DNA of 64,000 nt from UBA3775 sp964584255 (GTDB lineage: Bacteria > Bacillota > Clostridia > Lachnospirales > Lachnospiraceae): assembly GCA_964584255.1 (NCBI GenBank), contig CAZOZM010000004.1:62001-126000 (forward strand). The letters run 5' to 3'. Numbering within the stretch: the first letter of the stretch is position 1; every line of letters starts with the position of its first letter. Made by a program: the position numbers and the translations under genes. The notes under the pieces are model-generated. The model was not told the origin of the DNA. It worked only from the letters and a program-made list of their open reading frames with translations, and did not search any database. Of the stretch, positions 33,573 to 41,853 are shown piece after piece.

Positions 33573-34382
33573 TTATTGCTGAATATGAATATCCATCTGT
33601 TTATAAGGTATATTATATCCGTTTTCATCCATGGCATATTTTATCTTCTCAAGCAGACTCCACTTAAGTTCCCAATAATCCGAAGACTTACACCATACTC
33701 TTACTCCGATTTCCACACTGTCATCTCCAAATGTATTTACAAAGATTTTTTGCGGTCTGTCCGCCAAAACCGTTTCTTCGGTCTCTATTATCTTTTTCAG
33801 CATCTCCTTTACCGAAACAATGTCATCCTTGTATCCTATCGGAACAATTATGTCTACCCTTCGGTACTCTTCTTTTGAAACATTTATCAAATCTGAATTT
33901 GAAAGTGTTCCGTTTGGAAGAACAATCACTCTGTTATCTCCTGTTTTCAGCTTTGTATAACAGATATCGATGGACGACACGGTCCCCTCATTGCTTCCGA
34001 CGATAATATAATCACCCACTACAAAGGGTTTCATTATCAGAATCAGAACTCCTCCTGCCAGATTCTGAAGACTGCCCTGCAAAGCAAGTCCGACAGTCAG
34101 ACCGCAGGAGCCTATGAGAGCAACAAAAGAAGCTGTAGGTATTCCGAATATGCCTGCTATGATCACAACAAGAATTACATAAAGAAGTATCCTCGAAAAT
34201 GATATAAGAAATGATATCACTCCGGAGTCCAGTCCTGCTCTTTTGGTGATTTTTCGCAGACAGTCAATCAGAAATCCGATTAACTTACGACCGATAATGA
34301 AAACAATAATTACTTCAAAGACATGCCAGAGCAGTGACACAAGCGCACTGCCCAGGCTTTCTAAAATCATCTCAATATCCAT
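33573..34382 (-). CDS. Small-conductance mechanosensitive channel (MscS family)
   Basis: Opens on membrane tension to release solutes after osmotic downshift. The 269-residue protein has three membrane segments (about 10-110), the pore-lining third helix (VALIGSCGLTVGLALQGSLQNLAGG), the beta domain (VGDYIIVGSNEGTVSSIDICYTKLKTGDNRVIVLPNGTLSNSDLIN in part) and the C-terminal mixed domain. Length and layout match the short YkuT/MscS type. The start at 34382 has GGAG seven bases ahead. It is the last gene of a yesL-like, glgB, mscS run. Confidence 0.92.
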   Translation of the reverse strand: MDIEMILESLGSALVSLLWHVFEVIIVFIIGRKLIGFLIDCLRKITKRAGLDSGVISFLISFSRILLYVILVVIIAGIFGIPTASFVALIGSCGLTVGLALQGSLQNLAGGVLILIMKPFVVGDYIIVGSNEGTVSSIDICYTKLKTGDNRVIVLPNGTLSNSDLINVSKEEYRRVDIIVPIGYKDDIVSVKEMLKKIIETEETVLADRPQKIFVNTFGDDSVEIGVRVWCKSSDYWELKWSLLEKIKYAMDENGYNIPYKQMDIHIQQ

Positions 34383-34403
34383 CAAAAAACTCCATCATAA
34401 AGA

Positions 34404-36764
34404 TTACTTTTTCGTTCCTGAAGATTTCTTTGTTCCGGAAGTCTTCTTAGGGGCGGTTTCCTTTTTCTTTGCCGGAGCCTTCTTAATAGGTTTCTTTTCA
34501 ACAGAATCTTCGATGTCATTTATATTCTTCTTTGCAGCCTTTACCACCGTCTTCTTTCCTACAAGAGGTTTCGCCGTAAATACTGCCATACCAAGTGAAG
34601 GTACATTTATTTCTATTGAGTTTTCCCTTCCGTCAACCTTTACTTCCCTGCTCTGCTTAAGTCTGGCATTTGTAACACCGTTTCCACCATACTTTATGTC
34701 ATCAGAATTAAAGATTTCCTTGTACTTTCCTGCAAACGGTACTCCAAGTGCAAGCTTCTCATAGCTGTTTGGAGTAAAATTACAAACGATATAAAGCGTA
34801 TCGTCAAGATTTTCCGTCTTTCTTACAAACGTAACCATGCTTCTGTCAGCATCAAGACAGCTCATCCACTCAAATCCGTCCGGACTCTGATCAAGCTCAT
34901 AAAGTGCCGGATAATCCTTGTACAGTTTCAGTAAATCCTTGGTATATAACTGCATCTGTGCATGCTTTTCATCATCTTCTGTGAGATTCCAGTCAAGACT
35001 TCTCTCCTCACTCCATTCACGAAGCTGTCCGAATTCCTGTCCCATAAAAAGAAGTTTCTTTCCCGGATGACATGTCATAAAGCCATATGCTGCACGAAGA
35101 TTTGCAAATTTGTCTTCGATTTTGCCCGGCATTTTATTGAGCATCGACCCCTTTCCATGAACCACTTCATCATGCGAAAGCACAAGAACGAAATTCTCAC
35201 TGTATGCATACATCATACTGAATGTAAGAAGTCCGTGACATCCTTTTCTGAAAAGAGGATCCTGCCTCATATATGTGGTGAAATCATTCATCCATCCCAT
35301 ATTCCATTTAAAATCAAATCCGAGTCCGTCTTCTTCAACATCTCCGGTAATCTTTGGCCATGCGGTTGATTCCTCGGCAATCATCATTACGCCCTTATTT
35401 CTTTTCTTCATTATTGAATTAAGGTGCTTCATAAGCTCGATTGCTTCAAGATTTTCTCTGCCGCCGTATATGTTTGGAATCCACTCACCATCATTTTTAC
35501 CATAATCAAGATAGAGCATTGATGCCACCGCATCCATTCTGATACCGTCGGCATGATACTTTTCAACCCAGTAGAGGGCATTTGCAATCAGAAAATTGGA
35601 TACCTGAGGCCTTCCATAATTAAAGATTAATGTTCCCCAATGCGGATGTGAACCTTTTCTTGGATCCCAATGTTCATACAGACATGTTCCGTCGAAATTC
35701 GAAAGGCCGAACGTATCTCTTGGAAAATGAGCCGGAACCCAGTCAAGTATGACGCCTATGCCCTTGTTGTGCATGTAGTCAATAAAATACATAAAATCTT
35801 CCGGAGAACCATAACGTGCTGTTACCGAATAATATCCCGTTACCTGATATCCCCAGGATGCATCCAGAGGGTGTTCCATAACCGGCATGATTTCTATATG
35901 CGTATATCCCTGCTCAATTACATAGTCTGCAAGCATAACTGCCAGTTCTCTGTAATTGTAAAAACTTCCGTTTTCTTCCTTTGGTTTCTTCCATGAGCCT
36001 AAATGTACCTCATAAACTGCCATCGGACTATTTATTTTATCTTCTTCTTTTCTTTTATTTATCCATTTTTCATCAGTCCACTTGAAACCTGATGTGTCAG
36101 CAACCTTTGATGCCGTTCCCGGTCTGAGCTCAGAGGCCGTTGCATACGGATCTGCTTTAAGATATGTCAGCCCGCCTTTTGCCTTAAGTTCGTACTTGTA
36201 AAGGCTGCCGTCGTCAACTCCCGGAATAAACAGTTCAAAGATACCCGAATCACCAAGTCTTCTCATCTGATGTTTTCTTCCGTCCCAATTATTGAAATCT
36301 CCGACAACACTGACTCTTAATGAATTTGGCGACCAGACTGCAAACAATGTTCCTTCGGTACCGTCAATCGTCATTCTGTGTGCGCCGAGTTTTTCATATA
36401 TTGTATAGTTGATGCCCGCAGCAAAAAGTCTGCGTTCTTCTTCCGATATAACCGGAGCGAATGCATACGGATCTTCTACTGTTTCGCTTCCGTTTTCATA
36501 TTCAGCGGTAAGAGTGTACTTAAAAGTACTGCTTTCCGGAATAAGCACTGCAAAATAACCCATTTCATCTTCTTCCGTCATTTCAAAACGACGGCCGTCT
36601 CCGCAATTTACATACACTTTGAGTGCATCCGGAAAAAATGCCCCTATCATTATTCCATCTTCCGTTACATGCGGACCCAATACCTGATGCGGATTGTCAT
36701 GCTCTGCATAACACACTGCCTCGATTTCAGGCCAGTTCATCATCTCATACACTTTGTCTTCCAT
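34404..36764 (-). CDS. glgB: 1,4-alpha-glucan branching enzyme with Lys-rich C-terminal tail
   Basis: Adds alpha-1,6 branches to glycogen. The 786-residue protein has an N-terminal beta domain (about 15-100), a CBM48 domain (about 115-200), the GH13 barrel with intact catalytic motifs (DGIRMDAVASM nucleophile, MIAEES acid/base, LSHDEVVHGKGSM) and the C-terminal beta domain to about 730. A tail of about 50 residues made almost only of Lys, Ala, Pro, Thr and Ser follows (e.g. KKAPAKKKETAPKKTSG), absent from usual GlgB and longer than the family norm. GGAG precedes the ATG. It probably shares an operon with mscS and the YesL gene. No glgA or glgC is in the window. Confidence 0.95.
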   Translation of the reverse strand: MEDKVYEMMNWPEIEAVCYAEHDNPHQVLGPHVTEDGIMIGAFFPDALKVYVNCGDGRRFEMTEEDEMGYFAVLIPESSTFKYTLTAEYENGSETVEDPYAFAPVISEEERRLFAAGINYTIYEKLGAHRMTIDGTEGTLFAVWSPNSLRVSVVGDFNNWDGRKHQMRRLGDSGIFELFIPGVDDGSLYKYELKAKGGLTYLKADPYATASELRPGTASKVADTSGFKWTDEKWINKRKEEDKINSPMAVYEVHLGSWKKPKEENGSFYNYRELAVMLADYVIEQGYTHIEIMPVMEHPLDASWGYQVTGYYSVTARYGSPEDFMYFIDYMHNKGIGVILDWVPAHFPRDTFGLSNFDGTCLYEHWDPRKGSHPHWGTLIFNYGRPQVSNFLIANALYWVEKYHADGIRMDAVASMLYLDYGKNDGEWIPNIYGGRENLEAIELMKHLNSIMKKRNKGVMMIAEESTAWPKITGDVEEDGLGFDFKWNMGWMNDFTTYMRQDPLFRKGCHGLLTFSMMYAYSENFVLVLSHDEVVHGKGSMLNKMPGKIEDKFANLRAAYGFMTCHPGKKLLFMGQEFGQLREWSEERSLDWNLTEDDEKHAQMQLYTKDLLKLYKDYPALYELDQSPDGFEWMSCLDADRSMVTFVRKTENLDDTLYIVCNFTPNSYEKLALGVPFAGKYKEIFNSDDIKYGGNGVTNARLKQSREVKVDGRENSIEINVPSLGMAVFTAKPLVGKKTVVKAAKKNINDIEDSVEKKPIKKAPAKKKETAPKKTSGTKKSSGTKK

Positions 36765-36805
36765 AAGTAATTCTCCTCATCAATTATCATATTTGATTTA
36801 CGATT

Positions 36806-37561
36806 TTAGTCGTAATACCATTGATCTTTATTCTTTGTTTCCGTTTCTTCCGTTTCCTCTTTTGTCTCTGATTCCCTGTTTGCTGCAGGTCCGAGATACT
36901 TGAGTTCACCATCATCACCGTCATCCGCAGTATTTTCTATCGGAGCTTCAAACTTAGGCATGTAAACTGCAAATACCTTTTCAATCAAAAATGAGGAAAG
37001 CATTGTATATAATGCAGGACCTATAATAATCAGAAACGGTATACATATGTAACTCAAAAAGATGCATCCTGCAAACATTGCAAGCAATAAAACAGTATAG
37101 ATAAAGAATCTTACTGCCATAAGATAAGAAAAAACGAAATAATTAGGGAATGTAAAACTGAATCTTGATAAAACCGGAAAAAAATACAGCATCATACTGA
37201 CAAGAAACAGTGCAATTATGGCTACAAGCCAAAACATAAGCTGATTGCTTCCGCCCTGTGCCGCTTTATCCCAAAGCATATACATTGATAAAGCGCTTCC
37301 GGAAATAAAAACAAGAAAAATCATCCAACCGGCAATGCCCTGAAGCAGATTCTGCTTAAAAGAATGAAAGAAGTTTCTCATCAGATAGCCTCTTTCTTTT
37401 CTTATTGTTTTAACGGTTGCATAATACATTGCGGTACATGCAGGTCCTATTGTTACTATAGGCAGACAGCATATAAGAAAAACAACGTTTAAGATAACCA
37501 TATCCGCAAATTTATTTAAGTATTTCCAGAACGCTCTGTCCTGATCAAAAAGTGAACCCAT
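36806..37561 (-). CDS. YesL/DUF624-family membrane protein
   Basis: A 251-residue protein with five to six membrane segments and the family start NKFADMVILNVVFLICCLPIVTIGPACTAMYYATVK, which is very characteristic of DUF624 (YesL). Family members often neighbour carbohydrate ABC transporters; their function is not established. An acidic C-terminal tail (about 215-251) is extra. It precedes glgB by 41 bases on the same strand. Confidence 0.85.
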   Translation of the reverse strand: MGSLFDQDRAFWKYLNKFADMVILNVVFLICCLPIVTIGPACTAMYYATVKTIRKERGYLMRNFFHSFKQNLLQGIAGWMIFLVFISGSALSMYMLWDKAAQGGSNQLMFWLVAIIALFLVSMMLYFFPVLSRFSFTFPNYFVFSYLMAVRFFIYTVLLLAMFAGCIFLSYICIPFLIIIGPALYTMLSSFLIEKVFAVYMPKFEAPIENTADDGDDGELKYLGPAANRESETKEETEETETKNKDQWYYD

Positions 37562-37674
37562 TCGTTAATAATTCCTTTACTTTTTTTCTAAATAAGTATA
37601 CCATTACCATCCATTCAAATCAACCCTGGCAGTCATTTATTTAATCAGGGTCAATACACCGGCAACAATTTTTT

Positions 37675-37992
37675 CTACACAAGCAGAAACCAGTATATAC
37701 TGAATATCGCAAAACATACTGCTGCGACGCCAGCACTTACGGCCGGATACTTTTCTTCCTCTTCCGTGATATTTTCTCCTCTTGTTATCTTCTTCCAGAT
37801 AAAAACGGTTGCACCTGCTGCCATTGCCATAAACAGAATTATCACTCCGTATATGGTTATCTGAAGGCAGCTTGTAAGTAAATCCACGGAATACCCCTTG
37901 CGGATATGTCCGAGCCATATTCTGTGTACTACAATATTTACCACTGAACAAAATGCCAGCAGCCAGTGAATCATGTTAAGCTTAAATCTCAT
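37675..37992 (-). CDS. Small membrane protein, unknown
   Basis: Not recognised. The 105-residue product has three hydrophobic segments (about 8-22, 45-68, 85-104) and a short acidic loop GENITEEEEKYP. Its codons give a sensible membrane protein, while the overlapping frame at 37637-37951 does not. The gene follows the GNAT gene by 47 bases and may share its transcript. The ribosome site is unclear; an ATG six codons further in is an alternative start. Confidence 0.6.
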   Translation of the reverse strand: MRFKLNMIHWLLAFCSVVNIVVHRIWLGHIRKGYSVDLLTSCLQITIYGVIILFMAMAAGATVFIWKKITRGENITEEEEKYPAVSAGVAAVCFAIFSIYWFLLV

Positions 37993-38039
37993 TCCTTATT
38001 TCATCTTCCTTCCGTATTTTCTTCATACAGTCAATAAAG

Positions 38040-38879
38040 CTATGGTGTCCGCATTTCATAAAAGACTTCCGAGACTTCATATCCTGCTTCAAGATAAAGA
38101 TTAATTGCCTTATAATTATCTCCATACACTGTAAGTCTTGCATTTTTGACAGCCATCCCATACAGCCTGTCATGCAGATAATCAAGCATTTCCGCTGCAT
38201 ATCCCTGCTCTCTGTATTCCAAATCGGTAAACACACGGTCAATAAAAGCACTTTCACCGGTAACTTTTACTTCTGCCGAAGATATGATTTCTTCTTCTCT
38301 GTTTATGATTATATCACTTCCGGTTTTCATTTCGTAGAGAAGTCTCTCTTTTTTTACGCCCGTTCCGAACGCCCGGCTGTTGACCGCAAGATACTCTTCA
38401 ACCAAGTCATCGTCACCTGCTTCAATCGTCATATATTCAGAAAACTCTTCATCAATCAAATCTTCTTCCGTTATTTCTCTTTCCATGGAAAAAAGAGTTT
38501 TTTTCAATATGAACCCTTCCCGCAGGTAAAAATCCGGTGCGACAATCCCCTTACAGAACACCCTCAGGACCTTTTTAAACGCATTTTCACCGTTTTCCTG
38601 CAGGTCTGATATCATTCTGCTGATAATCATGTCCGTAATTTCTACCGTTTTCTCCCCGCCATCGGTATATATATCCGCATCAAATATTATTTCCGAATCC
38701 ACTGACGGTTCTGAATCACATGCCATGATTCCGGCTCCGCACAGCCAGCCTTTTTCATTAACCACTACCATAGTAGAATCATTATAAATCGGGCACATCT
38801 GAAGTTTTTGATAAAGTTCCTCCGACAGCTTACGGACTTCATTTTTTTCCACGTCTTTTATATGCTTTATTTCATACAT
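38040..38879 (-). CDS. GNAT-family N-acetyltransferase
   Basis: A 279-residue acetyltransferase. The C-terminal domain shows the acetyl-CoA-binding pattern: IDRVFTDLEYREQGYAAEMLDYL (the Q/R-x-x-G-x-G/A site) and VYGDNYKAINLYLEAGYE. The N-terminal half (1-150) looks like a second, degenerate GNAT-like unit. The substrate is unknown. GAGGAG lies upstream of the ATG. It stands between a small membrane protein and the ABC exporter cassette. Confidence 0.8.
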   Translation of the reverse strand: MYEIKHIKDVEKNEVRKLSEELYQKLQMCPIYNDSTMVVVNEKGWLCGAGIMACDSEPSVDSEIIFDADIYTDGGEKTVEITDMIISRMISDLQENGENAFKKVLRVFCKGIVAPDFYLREGFILKKTLFSMEREITEEDLIDEEFSEYMTIEAGDDDLVEEYLAVNSRAFGTGVKKERLLYEMKTGSDIIINREEEIISSAEVKVTGESAFIDRVFTDLEYREQGYAAEMLDYLHDRLYGMAVKNARLTVYGDNYKAINLYLEAGYEVSEVFYEMRTP

Positions 38880-38977
38880 ATATTTTCAGCTCCTCAAAAA
38901 TGTACAGGCAGGTTCTTTCTGCCCGCTTTAATTTATTTTAGCATGACGTGGAAAAAAAACAAAGTCAATAAATCTTT

Positions 38978-41161
38978 TTATTCCATACTGCTCATTTCCA
39001 ACTGAGCCGATACTAATCTGTAATAAATGCCTTTTTTCTCCATCAGCTCGTCATGACTTCCGACCTCAGCAATGTTTCCTTCATCCAGAACAACAAGTCT
39101 GTCCGCATCCTTCAAGGTGGAAAGTCTGTGGGCAATGGCAAATGTCGTACAGCCTTCCCTTAGTCTCTCCAGCGCCTTCTGTATAAGATATTCACTTTCC
39201 GTATCAAGGTTAGATGTGGCCTCATCCAGAATCAGAATCTTAGGTTTGTTAAGTATGGCTCTCGCAATTGACAGTCGCTGTCTTTCTCCTCCGGAAAGAT
39301 TATAGCCATGCTCACCGACATAGGTATTGTATCCATCCGGTGTCTTAATTATAAAATCATGGGCATTGGCCATTTTTGCAGCCATAATAATTTCTTCTTC
39401 TGTAGCATCAGGCTTTGCAAATTTCAGATTGTTATATATTGTTCCCGCAAACAGGAAGTTCTCCTGAAGAACAACTCCCAGCTGAGAATGAAAATCTGCC
39501 AGTCTGATATTTCTGATATCTTTTCCGTCAATGAGAATACTTCCGTCATCCGTATCATAAAGCCTCATCAGAAGGTTAATGATAGTTGATTTTCCCGTTC
39601 CCGAAAGTCCGACAAGACCTATCATCTCTCCCTCTTTTACGGTAAGACTGATATCATTTAATACCGGCTCATAGGAGCGGTAACCGAATCTCACCCTGTT
39701 GAACTCAACTTCACCCTTAATTTCATGGTTTTCCGAAATATCGGTATCCGCAATTTCCGGTTCCTCGTCAAGAATGTCATAAATTCTTTCAAGACTTGTA
39801 AAAAGCTGGGTAATTCTTCTTGGAAGGAATGTCATCCATTCAAGCGGTCCATAGAGAATCCATGCATAACTTATCATCTGCAAAAGTTTTCCGGCTGTCA
39901 TTTCGCCATCTAAAACCATTTTGCCTCCGAAAAGTGTTATTGCATAAATTCCCATACTCATGAGAAACGTGAGACATGGGTAAAAACTTGCCCAGAATTT
40001 CTCGTTTTTCTTCTGAATTACGCAGAATTCTCCCGTGAGCCTCTCAAAATTTGCCGACTCCTCATCTTCGGTTCCAAAGCTTTTTACTACTCTCATACCG
40101 CTTATAACATCCTGAAGTGATGAATTTATTCTGTCAGAATGAACCCACTGTGTATGAAAACGCCTGTGTATATTTTTGTAAAAGGCCATCGAAATCCCGA
40201 GTGACACCGGCATGAATATTACTGAAATTATTGTAAGTTTCACGTCTATGCCAAGCATTACGATAATTGCAAATATCATATTGATTATACATGTCAGCAT
40301 TCCTGAAAAAGCTTCTTCCATGAAGCCGCTTATTTCTTTCGTATCACTTGTCATACGATTCATTATTACACCGGGTCTTCTGTTGGTTATAAATGACATT
40401 GAAACCTGCTGTATTTTCAGGTAAAGCTTTTCCCTTATGTCCTTGGACACGCCGGTTCCCACTTTATTACACAACCAGTATTTAACGGTTTCAAAAAGAA
40501 TGTTTACGACCGTCAATACGATCATCACCGCAACAAAGACAATTATTGTTTTAACGGTACCTCTGCCCGTCATCAGGTAATCATCAATAAACACCTGCTG
40601 AATCTTCGGTTTTATGAGCGCAACCGCCGAAATTCCGAACATAAGAAATGCAATAATTATAAGACCCACCTTATAAGCGGCACAAAGTGAGACAAACTTC
40701 ATAAAAGTGCCATTGCCCCTGTCGCATGAAGGACAGGTTCTTTTTCCCCTCATCGGTCTTCCGCATATCGGGCATGTTCCCTCGGTTTCACGGCTCACAA
40801 CCATCTTATCCACGCCATCACGAATGTTAATAACACCTCTCGTTATATAGGCGATTCTTGAAACATGTTTCATTGAAAATCTGGCGACAAGTTCCTCATA
40901 ATCTCTTGAATATCTTTTTATTACCAGGCATCCCTGTCCTACCATTGCCTCGCATTTTATCTTTTCAATATCACTGATATCTATTGCTTCATGCTTGTGG
41001 TCTTCAAAGATATGTACTTTATGATTATTTACCGCCAAATATCCTTTATCAAAAAGCATTCCGCTTCCATCAATATCAAAAGGTGAACAGTATTTTATGC
41101 TGCCCTCCCCAGAAGGTATCTTATCCTCAAAAAAGGACGGAAGCTTCATATTAAGTTCCAT
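38978..41161 (-). CDS. ABC exporter subunit with N-terminal PH-like domain and zinc ribbon
   Basis: The 727-residue protein has an unusual N-terminus (about 1-130, beta-rich, GYLAVNNHKVHIF, bacterial PH-like by eye), a four-cysteine ribbon CPICGRPMRGKRTCPSC near 130-147, then a six-helix ABC exporter membrane domain (about 165-460) and an ATPase domain with Walker A GLSGTGKST, signature LSGGERQRL, Walker B ILILDEAT and the switch His in AIAHRLST. All ATPase motifs are canonical. It lies behind DUF1854 and a second exporter of the same build, so a heterodimeric exporter is likely. The start at 41161 is chosen for GGAGG; an upstream in-frame ATG at 41185 has none. Substrate unknown. Confidence 0.88.
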   Translation of the reverse strand: MELNMKLPSFFEDKIPSGEGSIKYCSPFDIDGSGMLFDKGYLAVNNHKVHIFEDHKHEAIDISDIEKIKCEAMVGQGCLVIKRYSRDYEELVARFSMKHVSRIAYITRGVINIRDGVDKMVVSRETEGTCPICGRPMRGKRTCPSCDRGNGTFMKFVSLCAAYKVGLIIIAFLMFGISAVALIKPKIQQVFIDDYLMTGRGTVKTIIVFVAVMIVLTVVNILFETVKYWLCNKVGTGVSKDIREKLYLKIQQVSMSFITNRRPGVIMNRMTSDTKEISGFMEEAFSGMLTCIINMIFAIIVMLGIDVKLTIISVIFMPVSLGISMAFYKNIHRRFHTQWVHSDRINSSLQDVISGMRVVKSFGTEDEESANFERLTGEFCVIQKKNEKFWASFYPCLTFLMSMGIYAITLFGGKMVLDGEMTAGKLLQMISYAWILYGPLEWMTFLPRRITQLFTSLERIYDILDEEPEIADTDISENHEIKGEVEFNRVRFGYRSYEPVLNDISLTVKEGEMIGLVGLSGTGKSTIINLLMRLYDTDDGSILIDGKDIRNIRLADFHSQLGVVLQENFLFAGTIYNNLKFAKPDATEEEIIMAAKMANAHDFIIKTPDGYNTYVGEHGYNLSGGERQRLSIARAILNKPKILILDEATSNLDTESEYLIQKALERLREGCTTFAIAHRLSTLKDADRLVVLDEGNIAEVGSHDELMEKKGIYYRLVSAQLEMSSME

Positions 41162-41249
41162 ATATTCCTCCAGTCCGGCGGACATTTGGCAATCCGCCTT
41201 CTGTTACATTTTCCCGGATAATTTCCGATGCTTTACTTTTTCCGTCACA

Positions 41250-41795
41250 TTACAGGAACAGATCCAGTTTTTTCAGTTCCTTTGCCGACAGTTTTGTAAA
41301 ATCCGGTATTTCAAACCTGTTATCATCCAAATCCGTTATGAGTATTCTGGTATCCGTCAGGTAAACCACGCTGGACGAGTTCATCTTGGCAGCAAATTTA
41401 CATCTGCCTCTGTTTGTCTCAACATCCCAATATGAGAATCCGAATTCATCCTTTATATTATAGATTTTTGTTATCTCCGGAATAAAATACCTTAAACCGA
41501 GCTGTTCCTTTATAATCAAGGCAGTATCGGCATCTACATCTGTAGACAAATCCTTTATTATACCGATTTCCTTTGCCTTTTCATTGCTTTCCCTTACAGA
41601 AATAAACCTGTCAGGATCAGCAAACGGAAAGCCGGCATAAAAACTTACTCTGTCATACTTTTCATTTTCCATTTCAAGGGAAACAAATCCGCCCTGTGTT
41701 TTTCTGAACAGCGTATTATTTCTGTCAAGATAACGCATCCTGAGCATCTGATTTGTTTCTTCTTCCATTGACTTTAAATCAAATTCTTTATCCAT
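41250..41795 (-). CDS. DUF1854-family protein of the ABC exporter cassette
   Basis: The 181-residue protein matches DUF1854 in its layout: YFIPEITKIYNIKDEFGFSYWDVETNRGRCKF near the middle and YLTDTRILITDLDDNRFEIPD near the end. From memory, DUF1854 proteins occur beside ABC exporters and, in some proteobacteria, with cyanophycin genes; no cyanophycin gene is in this window. It has no signal peptide or membrane segment, so it should be cytoplasmic. It sits between two zinc-ribbon exporter subunits on the same strand with AGAGG before the ATG. It probably binds or gates the transporter; this is inference. Confidence 0.8.
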   Translation of the reverse strand: MDKEFDLKSMEEETNQMLRMRYLDRNNTLFRKTQGGFVSLEMENEKYDRVSFYAGFPFADPDRFISVRESNEKAKEIGIIKDLSTDVDADTALIIKEQLGLRYFIPEITKIYNIKDEFGFSYWDVETNRGRCKFAAKMNSSSVVYLTDTRILITDLDDNRFEIPDFTKLSAKELKKLDLFL

Positions 41796-41853
41796 AAAAT
41801 AACCTCTTTTCCACTAAACCGGCACTCTGCCGCTCTTAATCCGCCGCCTGAAA

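Noticed and set aside
37637..37951. 104-residue open frame overlapping the small membrane protein gene
   Set aside because: The composition is Cys/Arg/Gly-rich without domains, while the alternative frame gives a clear three-helix membrane protein.
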